A stretch of 12,362 bases of DNA, taken from assembly GCA_036397635.1 (NCBI GenBank), contig DASWIP010000134.1, forward strand, positions 1 through 12,362, written 5' to 3'. Positions 1-6,352 of this stretch are shown in pieces. Under the pieces are notes generated by a model that searched no databases, had not been told where the DNA came from, and was given only the letters and a program-made list of their open reading frames with translations. The translations under genes were made by a program, and so were the position numbers. The DNA is from DASWIP01 sp036397635 (lineage in GTDB: Bacteria > Actinomycetota > AC-67). The first letter of the stretch is position 1; the number at the start of each line of letters is the position of its first letter.

Positions 1-23
1 CCCGGTACTAGCAGGGAGGGTCG

Positions 24-308
24 GTGGGGACCGACGTCGTCCGCGCGCACGTGATCGTGTCGGGTCGGGTACAGGGGGTCTTCTATCGGCATAGCGCCGC
101 AGAACGGGCACGCGAACACGGGCTCGCGGGCTGGGTTCGGAACATCCACGACGGGCGCGTCGAAGCGACGTTCCAAGGCCCTCGGCCTGCCGTGGAGGAG
201 ATGATCCGGTGGTGCGGTATGGGTCCGCCGTCGGCCCGAGTGGATGATGTCGAGGTGTCCTGGCAGCCACCCGACGCGGGGTTGACGACCTTCGCCGTCG
301 CGGGATGA
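24..308 (+). CDS. acyP: Acylphosphatase
   Basis: A 94-residue protein of the small acylphosphatase family, which hydrolyses acyl phosphates to a carboxylate and phosphate in the cytoplasm. The family phosphate-binding loop GRVQGVFYR lies at residues 14-22 and ends in the catalytic Arg22. The catalytic Asn40 is in the VRNIHDGRVE stretch. Length and fold match the family (about 90 residues). The GTG at 24 is the first possible start because an in-frame TAG lies at 9-11. An AGGGAGGG Shine-Dalgarno sits at 13-20, with rather short spacing. In many actinobacteria this gene lies just upstream of smc, as here, often with no clear functional link. The physiological substrate is unknown. The 23 bases before it hold only the ribosome binding site, and the upstream gene is outside the window. 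Confidence 0.93.
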   Translation: MGTDVVRAHVIVSGRVQGVFYRHSAAERAREHGLAGWVRNIHDGRVEATFQGPRPAVEEMIRWCGMGPPSARVDDVEVSWQPPDAGLTTFAVAG

Positions 309-377
309 CTGCGCACAGGTTCCACAGGGTCATCGAGACGTAGCGTGATCCCCTTTGACCGGTCCGAACCAATCGTC

Positions 378-392
378 CCCCCTCGATGGGGG
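378..392 (+). terminator. Possible short hairpin downstream of acyP
   Basis: CCCCC-TCGAT-GGGGG forms a 5-bp GC stem about 70 nt after the acyP stop. There is no T-tract. It could end the acyP transcript, but the stem is short and such runs occur by chance in GC-rich DNA. A second 5-bp stem, CGGGG-CTT-CCCCG, lies at 429-441. Nothing else stands out in 309-450. Confidence 0.25.
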
Positions 393-458
393 AGGACTGG
401 AAGACAATTCCACGAAGATTCATAGGTTCGGGGCTTCCCCGGGCCAAGGGTCCTACGT

Positions 459-464
459 TATAGT
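459..464 (+). promoter_or_regulatory. Candidate -10 box upstream of the small coiled-coil gene
   Basis: TATAGT matches the TATAAT consensus at five of six positions and is an AT-rich island in GC-rich DNA. No convincing -35 box is visible 16-19 nt upstream. A start site about 7 nt downstream would fall at or next to the GTG at 471, giving a leader of about 70 nt for the gene at 543. Confidence 0.5.
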
Positions 465-470
465 GACCTC

Positions 471-506
471 GTGAACCCGGGAGGAGAGACCCTTCTTCCG
501 CTGTGA
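471..506 (+). CDS. Possible leaderless 11-residue upstream ORF
   Basis: GTG at 471 opens an 11-codon frame, MNPGGETLLPL, closed by TGA at 504-506. The start lies 6 nt past the candidate -10 box, the geometry expected for a leaderless mRNA. It would precede the gene at 543 by 36 nt. The frame is so short that it could be chance, and the peptide has no recognisable attenuator-like amino acid run. Its placement is the only evidence. Confidence 0.22.
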   Translation: MNPGGETLLPL

Positions 507-542
507 GCAAGGAAGTCCCCCTCAAACCAAGAAGGGAGACGG

Positions 543-737
543 ATGGCGAAGGCACTGTATGGGTTCCTGGGTGAGCCACGTGCGAGCATGCTTTTGAAGC
601 AAGTCGCCGATCTTCAGGCTCGTATCAGGGACCTGGAGAAGGCGCTCGAGGCGGCCGAGGCCGAGGTCATCGCGCTCCGCGCGATCGCGGAGTCGAAGGT
701 CGAGGCGCAGCGCGAAGAAGTACGCGCGCTCGCGTAG
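543..737 (+). CDS. Small coiled-coil protein of unknown function
   Basis: A 64-residue protein that I cannot assign to a named family. After a short N-terminal segment (MAKALYGFLGEPRAS), residues about 17-62 are charged and Ala/Glu/Leu-rich with heptad-like spacing of Leu, Val and Ile (LLKQVADLQARIRDLEKAL), so a single coiled-coil helix is likely. There is no signal peptide, membrane segment or Cys. The case for a real gene is the GGGAG Shine-Dalgarno at 534-538 ahead of ATG 543, the candidate promoter at 459, and the strong hairpin 26 nt after the stop, which together look like a monocistronic unit. It precedes smc, but the hairpin suggests separate transcription. It may be a small structural or regulatory oligomer. 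That is inference from composition only. Confidence 0.72.
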   Translation: MAKALYGFLGEPRASMLLKQVADLQARIRDLEKALEAAEAEVIALRAIAESKVEAQREEVRALA

Positions 738-762
738 CACCGAGAGCCCGACAGAACCGCAG

Positions 763-788
763 ACGACCACCCCTTTCCGGGTGGTCGT
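763..788 (+). terminator. Strong hairpin terminator after the small coiled-coil gene
   Basis: ACGACCACCC at 763-772 pairs perfectly with GGGTGGTCGT at 779-788 around a 6-nt loop (CTTTCC). The 10-bp stem starts 25 nt after the stop codon at 735-737. No run of T follows, which is common for terminators in high-GC actinobacteria. It separates the small gene from smc. Confidence 0.72.
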
Positions 789-849
789 TCGCGTCTCCGC
801 TCGGATCCGTTTCTCACCCCCTGCGCTGCTCGGACCGCACGGGGTCGCG

Positions 850-858
850 TGTTAGCAT
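850..858 (+). promoter_or_regulatory. Extended -10 promoter of smc, leaderless geometry
   Basis: TGTTAGCAT contains an extended -10 (TG at 850-851, TAGCAT at 853-858, matching TAnnnT). Only 6 nt separate it from the GTG start of smc at 865, so transcription would begin at or next to the start codon. No Shine-Dalgarno is visible and no good -35 box is present. Confidence 0.5.
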
Positions 859-864
859 GCGCGC

Positions 865-3800
865 GTGTTCCTCCGGCGCCTTGCGTTAAGAGGCTTCAAG
901 TCGTTCGCCGAGCGGACAGTCTTCGACTTCTCCCCGGGCGTGTCCGTCATCGTCGGTCCGAACGGGTCTGGTAAATCCAACCTGGTCGACGGCATCGCGT
1001 GGGTGCTCGGCGAGCAGGGCGCCAAGACGCTTCGCGGCGGCAAGATGGAAGACGTCATCTTCGCCGGAACCCCGAAGCGGCCGGCGCTCGGGCGCGCCGA
1101 GGTTGAGCTCACGATCGACAACTCCTCCGGCGTGCTGCCGATCGAGTTCACCGAGGTCGCCATCTCGCGAACGCTGCACCGTTCCGGCGAGAGCGAGTAC
1201 GCGATCAATGGGGTGGGGTGCCGGCTGCTGGATATCCAGGAGCTGCTCAGCGATTCGGGCATCGGACGGGAGCTCCACACGATCGTGGGCCAGGGGCAGC
1301 TCGACGCGATCCTGGCCGGCCGGGCCGACGAGCGGCGCGCGGTCATCGAGGAGGCCGCAGGGCTGCTCAAGCACCGCAAGCGCAAGGACCGTGCCGTTCG
1401 CAAGCTCGAGCGCGTCGACGCCGACGTCGAGCGTCTGGGCGACGTGATCTCCGAGCTGCGTCGCCAGATCCGGCCCCTGGAGCGACAGGCCGAGATCGCC
1501 CAGCGTGCCGCCGAGATCGAGGCCGAGCTGCGGGAGCTGAAGCTCAAGCTCTGGGTGCTCGACTATCGCCGCGTGACCTCCGAGGAGGATGCGGAAGCCG
1601 AGGCGCGTGCGCAGGCGGAGGTCGAGGAGCTGAGCCGCCGCCTGGTCATGTTGACCGAGCGCGCCGACCAACTCGAGGCAGATCTGAGTCGCTCGGCGCG
1701 CGATGCGGAAACCTCGCTCGGTACCGAATATCGGCTCGCCGGTTTGCGGGACCGGTACGAGGCGCTGGCGCGCTTCGCCGAGGAGCGCCGCACCCATCTG
1801 GAAGACCTGGCGGCCCGTGAGCCGCGTGACGATGCGCCGGGGCCGGACGAGATCGAGGCGGCCGAGCGTGCGCTGCTCGAAGCATCCGAGGCGCGCGCGC
1901 AGGCGGAGGCCGAGGCGCGCCACGCGGAGACCGAGCGAGCAGCAGTCCAAAGCGCGCGCGAGGAAGCGGCGCGCGCCCGCGAGGAGATCGTGCACCTCAA
2001 CGGGGAGCGTGCAGCGCTGCGCGCAGGCGTCGAGGCCGCGGAGGAGGAGCGCCGGCGGCTCGCCGATCGGCGTGGTCTGGTCGCGCGTTCATCCGATGAG
2101 ATGTCCGCCGCGCTGGAGCAGGTGCGCGCCGAGCTCGAACGCCTGGATGCCGAAGAGACGGCGTTGGGCGAGCGCGTCGCGCAGGCCGAGGAGCACGTCG
2201 CAGTGCAGCGCCGCCTGCTGGAAGGCGCGCAGGCGCGGGTGCGCGAGGCGGAACGCCGAGTGCACGCGCTCGAGGACAGGCGCGGGATGTTGCGGGAAGA
2301 GGTCGCGCGGCTCGCCGATCCGGTCGCGCTGCTCGAGCAGGCGACGGGGATCGATGGACGGGTGCTGGACCAGGTCCGCACGCAGCCGGGCTACGAGCGT
2401 GCGCTTCGCGCGGCCCTGGGGCCGATCGCCGACGCGGTGCTCGCTTCGTCGCGCGCCGAAGCGATGGCGGCGCTGGACCGGCTCAAGCGCGAGGGTGGTC
2501 GCGCCTCGATCGCGGTGCCCGGGACTTCGATTTACGCGCCCGTTCCCGTCGGGGTGCGGTCGCTGCTCGAGGTGGTGCACAGCGCCGGCCGGCACGCGGA
2601 TCTTGTTCGCGGCTTGCTGTCCGGCATCGCGCTCGCCGACTCGCTGGCCGAGGCGGCCGAGCTGGTTCGCGAGCATCCGGCGCTGGTGGTTGTCACGATC
2701 GACGGCGACCGGCTCGGACCCAACGTGGTCACCGGCGGATCACCCGCCGCGTTGCGGGACGCGCGCGAGGAGCTGCGTCGCGTCGAAGAGGAGTTCGCGT
2801 CGGCGTCCGACACCTTGGATGCCGAGAAGCGGGAGACCGAGCACGTCGCGGCCGAGCTCGAGGTGCTCGAACGAGAGTCGGCGACGCTCGACGAGCAGAT
2901 GAACGGACTGGACGCGCGAGTCGGCGCGGCGACCGATCGCCTCGCGCAGCTCGAACGCGATGCGCACGCGGCGGCGCGCGAGCAGCAGGTGCTCGAGGCG
3001 CGCGCAGAGGAGCTCGGGCAGCGGGTGGCCGAGGACGCCGAGCGGTTGCGCTCGGTCGAGTCGCGGCTGGGCCGGGCGATCGCCTCCGAGCCCGAACTCG
3101 ATGCGGCGACCCTCGCGCAGATCGAGCGCATGGCGGCCGAGCGCGCGTTGCTGCTCGGTGAGGCGACCGAGCGCGAGCGGACCGCCGCGCGCCTGGTAAC
3201 CGACCTGCGCGACCGCACGGTGCGCGTCGCGGATGCGCGCGCGCGATTCGAGGAGGGCCGCGGCACCTGGCTGTCCGGTGCCGCGCGAACCGCCGCGGTC
3301 GCCGAGGCAGCACGGCGAGGCGCGGAACGGCTCGCGCGGTGGGCGGAGCAGGCGCGAGATGCGCGCGCCGGCAGCGAGCAGCACCGGCGTGCCCTCGAGG
3401 ACGAGCTGGGCACGGCTCGGCGCGACCGAAGGGACGTGCAGGCGAGCCTGGAAGAGGCGCGCGAGCGCGCGCACGAGCGAGACCTTCGTCGGGCCGAGCG
3501 CAGCCATCGCATCGCGGCGCTCATCGAACGGCTCCGCGACGAGTATGCGATGCAGCCGGACGAGGCGGGGGAGGCGGTCAGCGTCGATCCCGAGCAGGAG
3601 GAAGAGCTCGCGCGCAAGGCCGGCACGCTCGAGCGAAGGCTGGGGCTGCTCGGCCGCGTGAACCCGATCGCGATGGAGCAGTACCAAGAGCTCAAGGATC
3701 GCCACCAGTTCCTGCTCGATCAGGTCGGTGATCTTCGCAAGAGCCGACGCGATCTGCTGGATGTGGTCGAGGAAGTCGACCACAAGATCGTCGAGGTGTT

Positions 3801-4269
3801 CTCGGCGGCGTTCGCGGATGTCTCCCGCGAGTTCGAGGAAGTGTTCGGCCGTCTGTTCCCCGGCGGCGAGGGCCGCCTGACGTTGAGCGAGCCCGATGAC
3901 CTGCTGAACACGGGCATCGAGGTCGAGGCGAGGCCGGCCGGCAAACGGGTCAAGCGCGTGTCTCTGCTCTCGGGCGGCGAGCGCTCGCTGGTTTCGGTCG
4001 CCTTGCTGTTCAGCGTGTTCCGCGCGCGGCCGTCCCCGTTCTATCTGCTTGATGAGGTCGAGGCCGCGCTCGACGATGTGAACCTGCACCGGTTCCTCGA
4101 TCTGGCGAGCGAGTTCCGCGGGTCTTCACAGCTGCTGATCGTCACGCACCAGAAACGGACCATGGAGATCGCCGACGCGCTGTACGGCATCTCGATGGGC
4201 ACCGAAGGCGTGAGCAAGGTGATCTGCGAGCGCATGGATCGCGTCGACAGCGCCACCGTCGACGCCTGA
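865..4269 (+). CDS. smc: Chromosome segregation protein SMC
   Basis: An 1134-residue SMC ATPase that dimerises and organises the chromosome with ScpA and ScpB. The N-terminal head has Walker A GPNGSGKS at residues 31-38 and the Q-loop in LGEQGAK (Gln51). A long Ala/Arg/Glu-rich coiled coil follows. The hinge spans roughly residues 480-630 and ends near the conserved VTGGSP. The second coiled coil runs to about 925. The C-terminal head has the ABC signature LLSGGE around 1034-1039, Walker B YLLDE with Asp1063 and Glu1064, the D-loop ALDD, and VTHQKRT. Length is normal. The GTG at 865 gives the family start (MFLRRLALRGFKSFAE). The ATG at 857 is out of frame. No Shine-Dalgarno is present, and the -10 box sits 6 nt upstream. 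All ATPase motifs look intact. The scp genes are not in the window. Confidence 0.97.
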   Translation: MFLRRLALRGFKSFAERTVFDFSPGVSVIVGPNGSGKSNLVDGIAWVLGEQGAKTLRGGKMEDVIFAGTPKRPALGRAEVELTIDNSSGVLPIEFTEVAISRTLHRSGESEYAINGVGCRLLDIQELLSDSGIGRELHTIVGQGQLDAILAGRADERRAVIEEAAGLLKHRKRKDRAVRKLERVDADVERLGDVISELRRQIRPLERQAEIAQRAAEIEAELRELKLKLWVLDYRRVTSEEDAEAEARAQAEVEELSRRLVMLTERADQLEADLSRSARDAETSLGTEYRLAGLRDRYEALARFAEERRTHLEDLAAREPRDDAPGPDEIEAAERALLEASEARAQAEAEARHAETERAAVQSAREEAARAREEIVHLNGERAALRAGVEAAEEERRRLADRRGLVARSSDEMSAALEQVRAELERLDAEETALGERVAQAEEHVAVQRRLLEGAQARVREAERRVHALEDRRGMLREEVARLADPVALLEQATGIDGRVLDQVRTQPGYERALRAALGPIADAVLASSRAEAMAALDRLKREGGRASIAVPGTSIYAPVPVGVRSLLEVVHSAGRHADLVRGLLSGIALADSLAEAAELVREHPALVVVTIDGDRLGPNVVTGGSPAALRDAREELRRVEEEFASASDTLDAEKRETEHVAAELEVLERESATLDEQMNGLDARVGAATDRLAQLERDAHAAAREQQVLEARAEELGQRVAEDAERLRSVESRLGRAIASEPELDAATLAQIERMAAERALLLGEATERERTAARLVTDLRDRTVRVADARARFEEGRGTWLSGAARTAAVAEAARRGAERLARWAEQARDARAGSEQHRRALEDELGTARRDRRDVQASLEEARERAHERDLRRAERSHRIAALIERLRDEYAMQPDEAGEAVSVDPEQEEELARKAGTLERRLGLLGRVNPIAMEQYQELKDRHQFLLDQVGDLRKSRRDLLDVVEEVDHKIVEVFSAAFADVSREFEEVFGRLFPGGEGRLTLSEPDDLLNTGIEVEARPAGKRVKRVSLLSGGERSLVSVALLFSVFRARPSPFYLLDEVEAALDDVNLHRFLDLASEFRGSSQLLIVTHQKRTMEIADALYGISMGTEGVSKVICERMDRVDSATVDA

Positions 4270-4274
4270 CCGGG

Positions 4275-4291
4275 GCGTCGGACACCGATGC
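4275..4291 (+). terminator. Weak hairpin in the smc-ftsY gap
   Basis: GCGTCGG at 4275-4281 can pair with CCGATGC at 4285-4291 (one G-U pair) around a 3-nt loop, just after the smc stop. There is no T-tract. It may be a weak terminator or chance structure. The whole gap is only 77 nt. Confidence 0.25.
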
Positions 4292-4326
4292 ATCCGCCGC
4301 CGCGCGCTGAGACTTCGCGGCCGGAC

Positions 4327-4335
4327 TGGTAGGCT
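4327..4335 (+). promoter_or_regulatory. Extended -10 promoter of ftsY
   Basis: TGGTAGGCT (TG at 4327-4328, TAGGCT at 4330-4335) fits an extended TAnnnT box. CTGAGA at 4307-4312 is a weak -35 match with 17-nt spacing. The ATG at 4347 is 11 nt downstream, so the leader would be only a few nucleotides. No Shine-Dalgarno is visible. Confidence 0.45.
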
Positions 4336-4346
4336 CTCCCGCCGCT

Positions 4347-5591
4347 ATGACGGACGGACCCGGAACGGCCATCATCATCTTGCTCGTCGTGCTGGGTGTG
4401 CTTCTGCTCGCCTCGCTCACGTTCGTGATGTCTCGCCGACGGGACGGCGTCGAGGCCCCGTCTCTCCCCGAGGAGGAAGCTCCGCTGGTTCCCGAGGTTG
4501 AGGCTCCGCTGGTTCCCGAGGTTGAGGCTCCGCTGGTTCCCGAGGTTGAGGCTCCGCTGGTTTCCGAGGTTGAGGCTCCGCTGGTTTCCGAGGTTGAGGC
4601 GCCGCTGGTTCCCGAGGTTGAGGCGCCGCTGGTTCCCGAGGTTGAGGCGCCGCTGGTTCCCGAGGTTGAGGCGCCGCTGGTTCCCCAGGTTGAGGCGCCG
4701 CTGGTTCCCGCTCCGCCCGTCGAGGTGCCCAAGCGCGGGCGCGTTCGATCGATCGGCGGCGCGATCGCCGGGCTATTCAAGCGAGGCGCGCTCAGCGCGG
4801 AAGACTGGGAGGAGCTCGAGGAGATCCTTCTTCGCGCCGACGTCGGAGTCGCCGCAACCAGTCGTATCGTCGCCGCGTTGCGGGATCGTAAGGGCATCCA
4901 GGACGGGATCGCGGCGATGAAGGAAGAGCTGCTCGCCGTGCTGGGGGACGTGGACCGGACGCTGCACCGCAGCCCGGATGGGCTGACGATCTGGCTGATC
5001 GCCGGCGTCAACGGCAGCGGCAAGACCACGACCATCGGCAAGCTCGCGGCGCGCCTACGGGGCGAGGGTTCCACGGTCGTTCTGGCCGCGGCCGACACGT
5101 TCCGCGCGGCAGCCGACGAGCAGCTGGAGATCTGGGGCGAGCGCGCGGGCGCCCAGGTGATCAAGCATCAACATGGCGCCGACCCCGCGGCGGTCGTGTT
5201 CGACGGGGTGGCTGCCGCGCGCGCACGGGGGGCCGACGTCCTGATCGTGGATACGGCGGGCCGGCTGCAGAACAAGCGTCATCTGATGGAGGAGCTTTCC
5301 AAGATCCGGCGCGTGCTCGAGCGCGAGGCCGGTCCGCCCCATGAGGCGATCCTGGTTCTCGACGCGACGACGGGGCAGAACGGTCTTCAGCAGGCCCGGG
5401 CGTTCTTCGAAGCGGTCGCGATCACGGGGGTCGCGCTGACCAAGCTGGACGGGACCGCCAAGGGCGGGATCGTGGTTGGTGTGCAGCAGGAACTGGGCAT
5501 CCCGGTCAAATTGGTCGGTCTGGGTGAGGGGATCGACGACCTGGCCCCGTTCGACCCGGGGCGGTTCGTGGACGAACTGCTCGAAACTTGA
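4347..5591 (+). CDS. ftsY: Signal recognition particle receptor FtsY
   Basis: A 414-residue SRP receptor GTPase that pairs with Ffh at the membrane to deliver ribosome-nascent chain complexes to the translocon. Residues about 8-29 form a hydrophobic membrane anchor (IIILLVVLGVLLLASLTFV) followed by Arg-Arg-Arg. Residues 42-121 are ten copies of an 8-residue Glu/Val/Pro repeat. The N domain follows (about 125-210, LFKRGALSAEDWEELEEILL). The G domain has G1 GVNGSGKTTT at 220-229, DTFRAAA, DTAGR at 302-306 and TKLD at 365-368. All GTPase motifs are intact. The start fits the -10 box at 4330, and no Shine-Dalgarno is present. Membrane-anchored FtsY is known in actinobacteria. The regular repeat linker between anchor and N domain is the odd feature. 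Confidence 0.96.
   Translation: MTDGPGTAIIILLVVLGVLLLASLTFVMSRRRDGVEAPSLPEEEAPLVPEVEAPLVPEVEAPLVPEVEAPLVSEVEAPLVSEVEAPLVPEVEAPLVPEVEAPLVPEVEAPLVPQVEAPLVPAPPVEVPKRGRVRSIGGAIAGLFKRGALSAEDWEELEEILLRADVGVAATSRIVAALRDRKGIQDGIAAMKEELLAVLGDVDRTLHRSPDGLTIWLIAGVNGSGKTTTIGKLAARLRGEGSTVVLAAADTFRAAADEQLEIWGERAGAQVIKHQHGADPAAVVFDGVAAARARGADVLIVDTAGRLQNKRHLMEELSKIRRVLEREAGPPHEAILVLDATTGQNGLQQARAFFEAVAITGVALTKLDGTAKGGIVVGVQQELGIPVKLVGLGEGIDDLAPFDPGRFVDELLET
4470..4709 (+). repeat. Ten 24-bp tandem repeats in ftsY
   Basis: Ten in-frame 24-nt units encode EVEAPLVP or close variants. Unit 1 has EEEAPLVP, units 4-5 end in Ser instead of Pro, and unit 10 begins with Gln. Units 1-5 use GCT for Ala and units 6-10 use GCG. 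Units 6-9 are identical. The pattern points to recent local duplication of blocks by slippage or unequal crossing over. The product is an acidic, proline-containing flexible linker. Confidence 0.95.
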
Positions 5592-5649
5592 CGGCTCCCC
5601 GGCCCGCGACGAGGCGTGGGATAGAACCACCTGTTCCAGCCCGGAGGGG

Positions 5650-5674
5650 CGAAGCGACGGACGCGCTCGTTTCG
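5650..5674 (+). terminator. Hairpin after ftsY
   Basis: CGAAGCGA at 5650-5657 pairs with TCGTTTCG at 5667-5674 (8 bp with one G-U pair) around a 9-nt loop, 58 nt after the ftsY stop and before the regulator gene. No T-tract follows. It is a plausible terminator separating ftsY from the signalling pair. Confidence 0.35.
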
Positions 5675-5715
5675 TCGTGATAGTTCCTGTGGGACACTAA
5701 AGAGGCTACGGGCGA

Positions 5716-5742
5716 TTGACGACCTTATCTAGGGAGTATCTC
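5716..5742 (+). promoter_or_regulatory. Possible promoter of the ANTAR regulator
   Basis: TTGACG at 5716-5721 is a good -35 match. The best -10 candidate is TATCTC at 5737-5742, but the 15-nt spacing is short. It would place the start site at the ATG (5748), so the mRNA would be leaderless. The competing signal is AGGGAG at 5731-5736, which would be a Shine-Dalgarno with 11-nt spacing. The two readings exclude each other. Confidence 0.3.
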
Positions 5743-5747
5743 CTGCT

Positions 5748-6344
5748 ATGCGCGCCTTACGGGTAGTCATCGTGGACGGCGGCATGTTCGCCCGTCCAGA
5801 CCTCATCGGCTTCGCCGAGCGGGCGCGCTTCGACGTCCTCGGTGAAACCCCCGACGTCGGAACAGTGGCCGACCTCGTCGTCTCCCGGGCTGCCGACCTG
5901 GTCCTGATCGCGGGGGACCCCGACTTCACTCGGGCGTGCGTCCAGGCGGTGAGTACGGTGCCGTGTGTGGTGCTCGCGCCGGACGCGAGGGCAACCAAGG
6001 ACTACGCGGACTCAGGTGCGGCTGGTGTGGTCACTGCCGATGCCGAGGCTGAGGTCGTGTGGGCGACCGCGAGCATGGCCACGGCGCGCTTCTCGGAGCT
6101 GCGCACGGCGCGGCAGGAGATCGACAAACTGAAGGATCTCTTGGAGACCCGAAAGGTCGTCGAACGCGCCAAGGGTGTGTTGATGCGTCGCCTCGGCATC
6201 GACGAGGATGCGGCATATCGCAAGATCCAGCGCGCCAGCCAGGACGAGAACCGGCGGATGCGCGAGATCGCCGAATCGATCTTGAGTGCCGAACGTCTGT
6301 ACGACGACGGCGCCGGCGAGCATGCGACCCCTGCCCGCGATTAG
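5748..6344 (+). CDS. ANTAR-domain RNA-binding regulator with degenerate receiver
   Basis: A 198-residue two-domain regulator. Residues about 4-115 have the receiver-like alternation of strands and helices (RVVIVDGG, ADLVLIAGD, VPCVVLAPD, GAAGVVTAD). Residues about 135-185 form an ANTAR domain with the typical RKVVERAKGVLMRRLGIDE and AYRKIQRASQ motifs. ANTAR proteins bind paired hairpins in nascent RNA and prevent termination. The receiver looks inactive: the second acidic residue after Asp10 is Gly, the phosphoacceptor position after DLVLI is Ala55, and the usual Thr/Ser and Lys are not apparent. Output is therefore unlikely to depend on ordinary Asp phosphorylation and may depend on dimerisation, a ligand or a partner. 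It converges on a histidine kinase gene 4 nt away. Its RNA targets cannot be identified from this window. Confidence 0.88.
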   Translation: MRALRVVIVDGGMFARPDLIGFAERARFDVLGETPDVGTVADLVVSRAADLVLIAGDPDFTRACVQAVSTVPCVVLAPDARATKDYADSGAAGVVTADAEAEVVWATASMATARFSELRTARQEIDKLKDLLETRKVVERAKGVLMRRLGIDEDAAYRKIQRASQDENRRMREIAESILSAERLYDDGAGEHATPARD

Positions 6345-6352
6345 TTAGTTAG
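6341..6352. other. TTAG triplet repeat: stop codons in all six frames
   Basis: TTAGTTAGTTAG provides TAG at 6342, 6346 and 6350 on the plus strand (three frames). On the minus strand it provides TAA from each TTA (6341, 6345, 6349), again in three frames. The regulator stop is 6342-6344 and the kinase stop is 6349-6351, so both convergent genes end inside the element. Confidence 0.9.

Noticed and set aside
1..11. End of an upstream gene (frame ending TAG at 9-11)
   Set aside because: Only three codons would be visible, which is too little to support any call.
886..4089. Long minus-strand open frames opposite smc, including one of about 449 codons
   Set aside because: They mirror the GC-rich codon pattern of smc, are Arg/Ser/Leu-rich and show no family motifs. 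smc itself is fully supported by ATPase and hinge motifs.
4470..4709. Reading the 24-nt array as CRISPR-like
   Set aside because: The units are contiguous with no spacers and lie in frame inside ftsY.
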